Under the pieces are notes generated by a model that was not told where the DNA came from, searched no databases, and saw only the letters and a list, made by a program, of their open reading frames with translations. The translations under genes and the position numbers were made by a program. Positions 15,613-21,760 of a DNA stretch of 41,826 nt are shown here, piece after piece. The stretch is from Oscillospiraceae bacterium. GTDB lineage: Bacteria; Bacillota; Clostridia; Oscillospirales; Ruminococcaceae. Each line of letters begins with the position of its first letter. Positions within the stretch are counted from its first letter, which is position 1. The stretch lies in assembly GCA_015067125.1 (NCBI GenBank), contig SVNB01000002.1, positions 1 to 41,826 on the forward strand, written 5' to 3'.

Positions 15613-17529
15613 TTATTTTTTCTTTCTTTTACCAAGAACAACAGCAGCGCCAAAAGAAACCACAGCCGCTGCCGCTGCCGGAGCAACAAGGACGGAAACA
15701 CCGGTATTTGGGTTTTCTCCTTCCTCCGTCAGATCCACAACAACGGAATTTGTGGGTTTTTCCACAGGCTTAATGCTTATGCCGTCATCATAAGCAGCAT
15801 AGGTTATGCCAAGCACCATCGGTCCGTAAATTTTTACTTTTATGCCTTTGGTTTCTTTGGTATAATCAAGAATTTCTATATCTCCGGCAGAATTACCTTC
15901 TTCAGCAAGACCGGCAACAATAAAATCATAGCCTTTTCTTGCTGTGCCGGTGGGATAGGAAAGGGTCACTTCCACGCCTTCTGCAGGATAGTCCTCTTCA
16001 TCCATTTCCACCCATTTTTTTGTAATGGGGTTCCATTCAAGAAGATCCACATCTCTGTAAACAATGTAGTAATCAAGACCCATTCTTCCCTCGGCATAGG
16101 CTTCTTTCCAGATGGCTCTCTTCATTTCGTCCGTATCGTCGAATTTATAGCGAAGAGCATACGGAACCTCTATATCTGTTCCAACGCGAAGTTTATATTT
16201 ATCGTTGTTCACATTGGTATCGTCATCCGGTTTAATAACAGTTGTGCCCCTTGCGTATGCAACGCAGAAAGGAGAAAGAGTTTCTGTCTTTACGTGAAGG
16301 CCATCGGAACCTTTGGTGTAGGAAAGCACCTCTACCTCCCCGGCTTTATCTCCATAGGTGATAAGATGGGTAACCACATAGGTATAACCGGTTTTGCCTG
16401 CGCCTTTGGGATAAGGAATTACAAATTCGTGCTCATCATCAGGATATTCGCCCTGTTCCGCGGCTTCCCACTTTTTGGTTTCCTCGTTGTATTTTACAAG
16501 GGTTATTTCCATAAACTCATAGTTATAGTTCTTGTTTTTTTCTTCGAACCATGCGGATTTTCTGATAAGCGCGGTTTTTATGTCTTCTTCGCTCTTATAT
16601 ACGTTTTTCAATCCTTCGGGAACTTCTACGCCTTTGGAAACGGTATAGCCGAATTTTACTTCTTTGGCTTCTTCTTTTCTCCATTGCGCAACAAGGGTAA
16701 CATCGCCGAGGATCGTATAATTTTCGTCGATTTTATCTCCGTTTACATACCAGCCGATAAATTCAAAACCGTCTTTTTCCGGAAGCGGAAGCGCTCCGAT
16801 AGCATGTTTATAAAGCATACCTCTGGAAGCAATCGCGCTGCCGCCGTTGGAATCGAACTTGACGGTAAAAGCGTGTTCCTGCCATTTTGCGGTATAGGCT
16901 GCATCTGCTGTTACTGTCGCGGCCACTGCCGGTTCCCAGCCGATAAAGTCATAGCCGTAAAGTTCCGGAGTGCCTTCAAAGGCCGGCGTTGCGGTGCCTT
17001 CCGGCACGGTATATTTCTGATTTGCAAAAATATCCGCATTTCCGGTGCCGTCGGTATAGGTTACGGTATATTCCCGCGCTGTTTGCTGTTCGTGTTTAAG
17101 CGCAATATTAAGGGCGTTTTCTGTTGGAACCCAAAGACCTGTAACATTCGGAAGGTCCTCATCAACAGCAGAAGGATCCCACTTGTACCTTAAGGTTATG
17201 GCAGAGGAAACATCTTCTGAAAAAACATGGCCGGAATATACCGTATTGAACGCTTCAAGGTAAGCCGGCGTGCTGAAAGTTACAGAAGCATAGTATTCCC
17301 CTGTTTCTTCATCTTTGATAACCTCTTCGGAACTGAAGGCATAAAGCATGCCAAGTTTGTGAGCCTCGTCATCCGCACATACAAAATACGCCCAGGGAGC
17401 ATCGGAAATGTTTCTGTCCGTATCGGAATTTCTGTATGGTTTGGGCGGCGCTGTTTCTTCTGCAAAAGCGGTTACCGCCAAAGAGGCAATCATAATAGCC
17501 GCAAGCAAAAGACTTAATGCTTTTTTCAT
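15613..17529 (-). CDS. Sortase-type cell-wall anchored surface protein with Listeria-Bacteroides repeats
   Basis: 638 residues with a secretion signal (residues 1-23, cut near AFAEE). One or two InlB/Flg_new-type beta repeats lie at about 155-285 (YGYDFIGWEP and FTVKFDSNGG...GFEFIGWYVNG are hallmarks). Two tandem related modules follow, about 291-426 and 445-580; both contain a KKWE/KKWVE turn, a YP-G-GYxxxV segment, an AG-(E/D)-(V/I)-E segment and an AYA or AAYD end. The C-terminus is a sorting signal: NPNTG (606-610), a hydrophobic helix and KRKKK. It is probably anchored by a sortase that accepts NPxTG. The role is unknown; such repeats occur in adhesins. It is monocistronic, with its own promoter and terminator. 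ATG with GGAGG. Confidence 0.9.
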   Translation of the reverse strand: MKKALSLLLAAIMIASLAVTAFAEETAPPKPYRNSDTDRNISDAPWAYFVCADDEAHKLGMLYAFSSEEVIKDEETGEYYASVTFSTPAYLEAFNTVYSGHVFSEDVSSAITLRYKWDPSAVDEDLPNVTGLWVPTENALNIALKHEQQTAREYTVTYTDGTGNADIFANQKYTVPEGTATPAFEGTPELYGYDFIGWEPAVAATVTADAAYTAKWQEHAFTVKFDSNGGSAIASRGMLYKHAIGALPLPEKDGFEFIGWYVNGDKIDENYTILGDVTLVAQWRKEEAKEVKFGYTVSKGVEVPEGLKNVYKSEEDIKTALIRKSAWFEEKNKNYNYEFMEITLVKYNEETKKWEAAEQGEYPDDEHEFVIPYPKGAGKTGYTYVVTHLITYGDKAGEVEVLSYTKGSDGLHVKTETLSPFCVAYARGTTVIKPDDDTNVNNDKYKLRVGTDIEVPYALRYKFDDTDEMKRAIWKEAYAEGRMGLDYYIVYRDVDLLEWNPITKKWVEMDEEDYPAEGVEVTLSYPTGTARKGYDFIVAGLAEEGNSAGDIEILDYTKETKGIKVKIYGPMVLGITYAAYDDGISIKPVEKPTNSVVVDLTEEGENPNTGVSVLVAPAAAAAVVSFGAAVVLGKRKKK

Positions 17530-17626
17530 AAATCTTTCCTCCTTTTTTCGAAAAACCCAAACACGATTTTTCGTTTATATATTAAAAATGGATTTGTATG
17601 AAAATTTTTCCATTTTTTCAATTTAA

Positions 17627-17655
17627 ATTCTACAATAATTTTTTGCAATATTCAA
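17627..17655 (-). promoter_or_regulatory. Promoter of the surface protein gene
   Basis: Minus-strand TTGAAT (17650-17655), a 17-base spacer and TAGAAT (17627-17632), leaving an A/T-rich leader of about 95 bases. Confidence 0.65.
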
Positions 17656-17705
17656 TATATTATTCCAAATTGCTATAAATTTATTTTTTTAAAAGATATT
17701 TTTGT

Positions 17706-18110
17706 TTATTTTTCCAGCTGTTCCGCCAAAGTGCCTATTACTCCGCGCCTGGTGATTATTCCGCAGAAAACGCCCCGGCCGTCAACTATCGGCACAAAGT
17801 TCTGGTTCATAACAGCGTCTATAACTTCTTTTTGCTCCGCGGCAATAAGAAGCGAGGGGCAAAAATCCCTGCGGATTATATCTTTGATTTTATATGCTTC
17901 GTGGTCTTTCATTTCCGCGCTTTGCATTTTTATAATATGACGCAGAAAATCCCCTTCCGTAACGGTTCCGGTATAAACCCCGTTTTCATCCAGCACCGGC
18001 ACAGCGGTATAGCCATAGCGGGTAAATTTTTCCAATCCCTGGCGCACGGTGTTGTTTTCGCTTAAATACGCGGTGGAAACCTTCGGGATCATAATTTTTG
18101 CTATATTCAC
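17706..18110 (-). CDS. CBS-domain pair protein
   Basis: 134 residues consisting of two CBS motifs and nothing else. The first covers about residues 7-60 (VSTAYLSENNTVRQGLEKF...YTAVPVLDENG-VYTGTVTEGDFL); the second, about 75-130, ends FVPIVDGRGVFCGIITRRGVI. CBS pairs bind adenine nucleotides or SAM and act as regulatory or energy-sensing modules. The GTG start has GGGAGG 10 bases upstream. The gene is alone between the surface protein and a gene-free stretch, so the regulated partner is not visible. Confidence 0.88.
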   Translation of the reverse strand: MNIAKIMIPKVSTAYLSENNTVRQGLEKFTRYGYTAVPVLDENGVYTGTVTEGDFLRHIIKMQSAEMKDHEAYKIKDIIRRDFCPSLLIAAEQKEVIDAVMNQNFVPIVDGRGVFCGIITRRGVIGTLAEQLEK

Positions 18111-18334
18111 GGAAAATCCGCCTCCCTTGCTTTTTCAATTATTTATTTTATTATAACATATATATTCCATATTTTGGTGAAAATACGGTGGCAAATATAT
18201 GAATGAATTATAAATTTTACGCTTTCACTATATAAGTAACGCAGCGGCAGAAAAATGCAGCAAAAAAAGATGCAAAATTTGCGCCGTTTTTGACCAATAG
18301 TAAAATGATAAATTTTAGCTGTAAATAAAAACAA

Positions 18335-18365
18335 AAAACCGGAAGACAAAAAGTCTTCCGGTTTT
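18335..18365. terminator. Bidirectional terminator-like hairpin
   Basis: Perfect 13-bp stem AAAACCGGAAGAC / GTCTTCCGGTTTT with an AAAAA loop. It lies 140 bases downstream of the nucleotidyltransferase gene and could end its transcript on the minus strand. Confidence 0.7.
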
Positions 18366-18393
18366 AGCTGGCAACAGTTGATAATAATGATAC

Positions 18394-18454
18394 GGTTTCA
18401 TATGGTTTCAAAAGGTTTCACTCAAAAATGAAACTATTAAACGGGAAGTGAAAC
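18394..18454. repeat. Phased GGTTTCA direct and inverted repeats
   Basis: Three direct copies of GGTTTCA begin at 18394, 18404 and 18414, exactly 10 bases apart. Two inverted copies TGAAAC follow at 18429-18434 and 18449-18454, 20 bases apart. The helical spacing puts the sites on one face of the DNA, as for an array of protein-binding or recombinase arm sites. No cognate binding protein gene is adjacent. Confidence 0.75.
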
Positions 18455-18505
18455 TCTCTTTTGGGACTAAAACTATGCTAAACAGTTTGTCAAATTGGAA
18501 TTTGG

Positions 18506-19165
18506 TTAACTGTTATCAGAAATCCATTTCTTTGACCAAGTAAACAATGTTTCGGACATCAAATTAAAATCTACCGTTCCGCCATTTTTCAAATTCAAGA
18601 AGGTTTCGACAATGCCCCGTTCATCAAAAGATACAACTTGGAGCAATTCTTTTTGATGGCTGATATAGTTTCCAGTTTGCTTGAAAGCAATTGCCTGTAC
18701 AACAAAAGAGGCAGATTTATACAGTCCCCGCAAAATATCTTCGCTCTTTTCATACAGCATATTGTGTACACATCCGTGGAATATGTTGCAGGCACCGATT
18801 TTGATTGCTCTGTTCACAGCACTTTCCTCAATAACTGCCATCACCTCGTCAAGGCTTCCCTTGATTGGTGTGGTGTCATGGCAAAACTGGAACAGGTCAG
18901 ATGGCTCCCAATTCATAATTTCTTTTTTGCCTGAAAGGAAACCACAAATCAATTCCCTGTGAGACATGGTATCCAGCATGTCATGATAAGTTTGAATGTC
19001 CATAGCAGACAATTCATCCAGAATTACAACAATATCAATGTCGCTCGTTTCTGTTGCTTCACCACGGCCATAACTGCCTTGCAAACCAACAAACCATACA
19101 CGGTTTGCAAATATTTTATTTAACTTCAGCAAAAAATCATTCATCCAAGCAGTAATATCTATCAT
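18506..19165 (-). CDS. Nucleotidyltransferase-domain protein (aminoglycoside-adenylyltransferase-like fold)
   Basis: 219 residues from the ATG with GAGG 8 bases upstream. The N-terminal nucleotidyltransferase motif is clear: GSYGRG (30-35) followed by SDIDIVV with metal-binding Asp 42 and 44. The C-terminal half is helical, HEPN/kanamycin-NTase-C-like in appearance, with no further catalytic motif that I recognise. Proteins of this kind are common single genes in Firmicutes; some modify antibiotics, most are uncharacterised, so no resistance claim is made. It has its own promoter, is flanked by perfect hairpins, and sits between a tRNA 3'-end fragment and a phased repeat array. That makes it the best candidate for an acquired gene in the window. 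Confidence 0.82.
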   Translation of the reverse strand: MIDITAWMNDFLLKLNKIFANRVWFVGLQGSYGRGEATETSDIDIVVILDELSAMDIQTYHDMLDTMSHRELICGFLSGKKEIMNWEPSDLFQFCHDTTPIKGSLDEVMAVIEESAVNRAIKIGACNIFHGCVHNMLYEKSEDILRGLYKSASFVVQAIAFKQTGNYISHQKELLQVVSFDERGIVETFLNLKNGGTVDFNLMSETLFTWSKKWISDNS

Positions 19166-19201
19166 TTTAATCACCTCATCAAATTCAAGTTTGTCGTATA
19201 G

Positions 19202-19230
19202 ATTGTATCAAATTGCTGTGTAAATATCAA
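19202..19230 (-). promoter_or_regulatory. Promoter of the nucleotidyltransferase gene
   Basis: Minus-strand TTGATA (19225-19230), a 17-base spacer and TACAAT (19202-19207), just inside the hairpin at 19240-19280. Confidence 0.75.
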
Positions 19231-19239
19231 CCAATATAG

Positions 19240-19280
19240 AAAAAGCACGATGGTTTTGTATCAAAACCATCGTGCTTTTT
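19240..19280. terminator. Perfect 19-bp inverted repeat abutting a tRNA 3' fragment
   Basis: The two 19-base arms (19240-19258 and 19262-19280; core AGCACGATGGTTTTG) are perfectly complementary around a TAT loop, with A and T tracts at the outside. It directly abuts the duplicated tRNA-Pro 3' end at 19281, in the same way the tRNA terminator abuts the intact tRNA. Confidence 0.85.
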
Positions 19281-19299
19281 TGGTCGAAGTGGCGAGACT
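19281..19299 (-). repeat. 19-bp duplicate of the tRNA-Pro 3' end
   Basis: Bases 19281-19299 are identical to 19451-19469, the last 19 bases (T stem, acceptor strand and CCA) of tRNA-Pro. Upstream on the minus strand the similarity stops, although GCGAG-TCGCAGT-CTCGC could still fold as a T-arm-like hairpin. A short direct repeat of a tRNA 3' end is the usual trace of site-specific integration at a tRNA gene; a decayed tRNA copy is the alternative. Confidence 0.75.
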
Positions 19300-19413
19300 G
19301 CGACTCGCTTCGCTCCCTGCATAAGTTCCGTCAGCCGCTCGAACATCGCCAAAGGCTTGTTTTCGCGGGTCGTCACTTATCGAACGTCGTTCTCGTCACG
19401 CAAATTTAATAAT

Positions 19414-19449
19414 AAAAAAACCGACAGGCCAAAGCCTGTCGGTTTTTTT
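19414..19449 (-). terminator. Terminator of tRNA-Pro
   Basis: Perfect 16-bp stem, AAAAAAACCGACAGGC and its complement, with a 4-base loop, one base beyond the CCA end of the tRNA. Confidence 0.9.
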
Positions 19450-19450
19450 A

Positions 19451-19526
19451 TGGTCGAAGTGGCGAGACTCGAACTCACGGCTTCCAGTACCCGAAACTGG
19501 CGCGCTACCACCTGCGCTACACCTCG
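19451..19526 (-). tRNA. tRNA-Pro (anticodon CGG)
   Basis: 76 bases on the minus strand fold as a full cloverleaf. The acceptor is CGAGGTG / CACTTCG (one G-U pair), the D stem GCGC/GCGC, the anticodon arm CCAGT-TTCGGGT-ACTGG with anticodon CGG, and the T arm GTGAG-TTCGAGT-CTCGC. Discriminator A and an encoded CCA follow. It reads CCG proline codons. It has a consensus promoter and a strong terminator; its 3' end is duplicated 170 bases downstream. Confidence 0.96.
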
Positions 19527-19537
19527 ATAGCTTTGTT

Positions 19538-19566
19538 ATTATACTAAAAAAGAAGAGCTTTGTCAA
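19538..19566 (-). promoter_or_regulatory. Consensus promoter of tRNA-Pro
   Basis: Minus-strand TTGACA (19561-19566), exactly 17 bases and TATAAT (19538-19543), a perfect sigma-A consensus 12 bases before the tRNA. Confidence 0.92.
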
Positions 19567-19599
19567 GGTGTGAATAAAGATTTTTTATTTTGCGCAAAT

Positions 19600-19917
19600 T
19601 TATGCGTGCATTTTGTGCGTTGGCCTTTCGCCGAATTTTTTCTCGTAGGCTCTGGCAAAGCCGCTTTGGGTTTCAAAACCATATTTTATGGCAACGCAGG
19701 AAGCCGGCTCGCCGTTTTCTATTTCTTTTTCTGCCTTTTCAAGGCGTTTTTCCCGAACGTAACGCATAAGGCTTTTGCCGGTGTATTCCTTAAAAATCCG
19801 GCAGAAGTGAAAAACGGAATACCCTTCGCTGGCGGCAATTTTTTCGGCAGAAAGCTCGTCTTCCAGATGGGAACATATATAATCCATACTTCTTTTTACG
19901 CTTTCGGTGTAATCCAT
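19600..19917 (-). CDS. Stand-alone AraC-family HTH protein
   Basis: 105 residues comprising only the double helix-turn-helix DNA-binding domain of AraC/XylS proteins: LSAEKIAASEGYSVFHFCRIFKEYTGKS in the first half, then AIKYGFETQSGFARAYEKKFGERP, the family signature region. No ligand-binding domain is present; SoxS/MarA-like regulators have this size. ATG with AAGAGG upstream. The only transcription unit reading into it is the cobalamin riboswitch transcript, about 160 bases upstream, but three hairpins lie between. It may be controlled by cobalamin or have a promoter I cannot see. Its targets are unknown. Confidence 0.88.
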   Translation of the reverse strand: MDYTESVKRSMDYICSHLEDELSAEKIAASEGYSVFHFCRIFKEYTGKSLMRYVREKRLEKAEKEIENGEPASCVAIKYGFETQSGFARAYEKKFGERPTHKMHA

Positions 19918-19955
19918 ATATAAAGCCTCTTTTCAGAAAATATTTGCGGGAGGGC

Positions 19956-19996
19956 GGCGCGGAGAAAAGCGGAGTGAGAAAACTTTTTTCCGCGCC
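19956..19996 (-). other. Leader hairpin upstream of the AraC-type gene
   Basis: GGCGCGGA (19956-19963) and TCCGCGCC (19989-19996) form an 8-bp G/C-rich stem about 40 bases before the AraC-type start. No T tract follows directly, so it is not an obvious terminator. Confidence 0.5.
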
Positions 19997-20021
19997 ATAA
20001 AGGTTCTGTTTTCATACAGTT

Positions 20022-20064
20022 CAAAAAAAGCAAAAACGGACGCCCCGAAAAACCGGAGCGCCCG
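20022..20064 (-). terminator. Second terminator-like hairpin after the cobalamin riboswitch
   Basis: On the minus strand GGGCGCTCCGG pairs with CGGGGCGTCC (two G-U pairs) around a T-rich loop, and GTTTTTGCTTTTTTTG follows. It lies 8 bases beyond the T tract of the riboswitch terminator. Confidence 0.7.
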
Positions 20065-20071
20065 CTGGTTA

Positions 20072-20108
20072 TAAAAATAAAAAGGGCCGCCAGTTAAAAC
20101 CGGCAGCC
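20072..20108 (-). terminator. Expression-platform terminator of the cobalamin riboswitch
   Basis: On the minus strand GGCTGCCGG pairs with CTGGCGGCC around TTTTAA, followed by CTTTTTATTTTTAT. It lies downstream of the B12 box, where a riboswitch terminator is expected. Confidence 0.85.
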
Positions 20109-20164
20109 ACCATTTTGCTTTTATCGAATATGATATGTGGACTCCCCTTAACCCGAGAAACACG

Positions 20165-20335
20165 ATCCTGCGGAAATTATCCTGACTTATGCTTCATCCT
20201 ACAAAGGCGCCTTCCCATCTTTCGACAGTGGCATTGTGCCTTTTTCGTCCGCAAATACAGTTGAGGTAACAGCAACGGATTCACACCGTTTTCCCTTTCG
20301 CTTTTTGGCGAAAGCCACAAATTGGCAACCGCAAG
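20165..20335 (-). ncRNA. Cobalamin riboswitch aptamer
   Basis: Read on the minus strand, the conserved order is present: GGTTGCC, AAGGGAAAACGGTGTGAATCCG, then the AACTGTA element, GCCACTG, GATGGGAAGGC and the B12 box AGTCAGGATA (20179-20188). It binds adenosylcobalamin or a related corrinoid and normally represses corrinoid synthesis or uptake genes. Here it sits downstream of cobO and upstream of an AraC-type gene. It has its own promoter, so it does not simply belong to the cobO transcript. No corrinoid transporter or biosynthetic gene follows it in this window. Confidence 0.93.
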
Positions 20336-20368
20336 ACCCACATTATTAATTTTTCAAACTGCAGTTAT

Positions 20369-20397
20369 ATTTTATCATTGCACTGCTTTTATTTCAA
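20369..20397 (-). promoter_or_regulatory. Promoter of the cobalamin riboswitch transcript
   Basis: Minus-strand TTGAAA (20392-20397), a 17-base spacer and TAAAAT (20369-20374), just before the aptamer and after the cobO stop. Confidence 0.72.
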
Positions 20398-20413
20398 GTC
20401 CGAACTTGCTGTT

Positions 20414-20917
20414 TTAAAGTTCCGGAACATGTTTTGGCATTTTTTCGCTTTCCACGGCGGTAACCATATCGCAAAGAGCTTTAAGCTCTTCCGAAGCGTA
20501 TCTTCCGGTAAAAACAAGTTCTGTTCCGGGCGTTTTAAGCGCAACAAGCTCTTTTACCTCATCAATGCTTATAAGGCCGAAGTACATCGGGATTGTAATT
20601 TCATCAAGCACCACAAGACCAAAATTTGCGCTTGCCAAAGCCTGTTTTGCCCTTGTAAGGCCTTTTTGCGCACAGTCCCTATCCTGCTTATCCGGCTCTC
20701 TGCCGGCAATACAGCCTGTTCCGCAGCCAAACTGGGCGGTTACAACCCCGGGAATTGCCTTTCTTAAAGCGGCTATATCGCCTTTCGGGTCGTCTTTTAT
20801 AAATTGCCCGATAAAGACGCGTCTTCCCTCTCCGGCAACTCTTAACGCAAGGCCCAGAGCCATTGTTGTTTTGCCTTTTCCGTCGCCGGTATAAAGCCTT
20901 ACTATGCCTTTGTTCAA
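20414..20917 (-). CDS. cobO: Corrinoid adenosyltransferase (CobO/CobA/BtuR type)
   Basis: 167 residues. The start is placed at TTG (20917), with GGAGG 8 bases upstream; a GTG three codons earlier overlaps that ribosome binding site. The P-loop GDGKGKTT lies at about residues 11-18, followed by MALGLALRVAGEGRRVFIGQFIK and the Walker-B-like LVVLDEI, all typical of the ATP:corrinoid adenosyltransferase family. It transfers the adenosyl group of ATP to reduced corrinoid to make the coenzyme form. It follows an SseB-family gene by 59 bases. The cobalamin riboswitch is downstream and separate, so no cobalamin control of this gene is evident. It may serve salvage of imported corrinoid. Confidence 0.93.
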   Translation of the reverse strand: MNKGIVRLYTGDGKGKTTMALGLALRVAGEGRRVFIGQFIKDDPKGDIAALRKAIPGVVTAQFGCGTGCIAGREPDKQDRDCAQKGLTRAKQALASANFGLVVLDEITIPMYFGLISIDEVKELVALKTPGTELVFTGRYASEELKALCDMVTAVESEKMPKHVPEL

Positions 20918-20976
20918 AAAACGCACCTCCTTTACGGAACATTACAAAATAAATATACACCCAAAACAAAATTTAA

Positions 20977-21675
20977 TCAAGTTTTTTTATAAACCGGCGG
21001 CACAAGTTTTTCTGCGGTTTTAAGAAGTTTAAAATCCGCCTTGGCCATTTCTATATTATCGCCAGGTTTAAGCACAGGTTTTATTGCTTCTGCAACTTTT
21101 GGGAAAAACTCTTCCCGTTTTCCGTCAAAATCTATTACCATAAAAAGGTGCGGAGCAAGGTCGTTTTCTTTTTGTGCCCAAAGAATATATGCGGAATAGA
21201 CTTTTTCGCAGGAGGAAAGATAGTTTTTAAGCGTTTCCGCCACTCCTGCCGGAACCATGGCTGGCTTCATAAGTTTTATTCCCGTTCCCGGTTTGTTTTC
21301 CGGCACTTTTGCGCCGCTGTGTTTAAACACCATGGATTTTCCGTGGGGATTGATAACTATTCCACCGATCTGGCCATTGCTTTTTTTGACTATATCGTTT
21401 ATTTTATCAAAATGCATAATGCCTGCTTTATCTTTTGGCAACGGGCTTTTTTCAAAAGCGGCATAGCTTGAAAAAGCGGGAATAAGTTTAAGCCCGTCTT
21501 TGGAATTAAAAAGCGGAATGGTGTTGGGCGTATCTCTGAAAGGCACGATAAAATTTGTGTTTTCCGCCTTCATAAAAAAATTTCTTACGGTTTCTTCGTT
21601 ATATTCTTTTGCAATTTCGTCAACGGCGGCATCCACTTCAAGGCCGTTATCAAATTTGGTAATATCTGTTTCCAT
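20977..21675 (-). CDS. SseB-family protein
   Basis: 232 residues from ATG; an in-frame GTG three codons earlier is too close to the AAGGA site. The middle part has the SseB N-terminal-domain pattern (FIVPFRD-TIPLFNSKDGLKLIPAFSSYAAFEK and GGIVINPHGKSMVF), and the C-terminal half resembles the enhanced-serine-sensitivity domain (YSAYILWAQKEND-HLFMVIDFDGKREEFFP). The biochemical role of this family is unknown; the E. coli member affects serine sensitivity when overexpressed. It precedes cobO on the same strand. Confidence 0.85.
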   Translation of the reverse strand: METDITKFDNGLEVDAAVDEIAKEYNEETVRNFFMKAENTNFIVPFRDTPNTIPLFNSKDGLKLIPAFSSYAAFEKSPLPKDKAGIMHFDKINDIVKKSNGQIGGIVINPHGKSMVFKHSGAKVPENKPGTGIKLMKPAMVPAGVAETLKNYLSSCEKVYSAYILWAQKENDLAPHLFMVIDFDGKREEFFPKVAEAIKPVLKPGDNIEMAKADFKLLKTAEKLVPPVYKKT

Positions 21676-21720
21676 TGGTTTCACATCCTTTTCCGCTTTT
21701 TATTTTATCGCATAAATGTG

Positions 21721-21760
21721 AATAAATAAAGCGGTTTTTGCGATAAATTACAAAAACCGC
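21721..21760 (-). terminator. Terminator of the rluA-type gene
   Basis: GCGGTTTTTG (21731-21740) and CAAAAACCGC (21751-21760) form a perfect 10-bp stem, with a T-rich tract after it on the minus strand, immediately after the TAG stop. Confidence 0.85.

Larger units (their letters stand above)
18111..18505. other. Gene-free stretch with a hairpin and a phased repeat array
   Basis: About 395 bases without a credible gene. The left part (18130-18330) is A/T-rich; a short open frame there (18143-18349) has no ribosome binding site or recognisable protein. It holds a 13-bp perfect inverted repeat at 18335-18365 and a set of phased GGTTTCA repeats at 18394-18454, both listed separately. Confidence 0.7.

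Noticed and set aside
18143-18349. 68-codon minus-strand open frame in A/T-rich DNA
   Set aside because: No ribosome binding site, low-complexity hydrophobic translation typical of A/T-rich spacer.
18394-18454. CRISPR array suggested by the GGTTTCA repeats
   Set aside because: Repeats of 6-7 bases with 3-base gaps and mixed orientation are far too short, and there are no spacers or cas genes.
18506-19165. Antibiotic resistance gene or toxin-antitoxin pair for the nucleotidyltransferase
   Set aside because: Only the generic nucleotidyltransferase motif is visible. There is no partner HEPN gene and no specific match to a known resistance enzyme, so neither claim is supported.
19933-20163. 76-codon minus-strand open frame after the cobalamin aptamer
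   Set aside because: It overlaps the riboswitch terminator and two further hairpins, has no ribosome binding site and encodes no recognisable protein.
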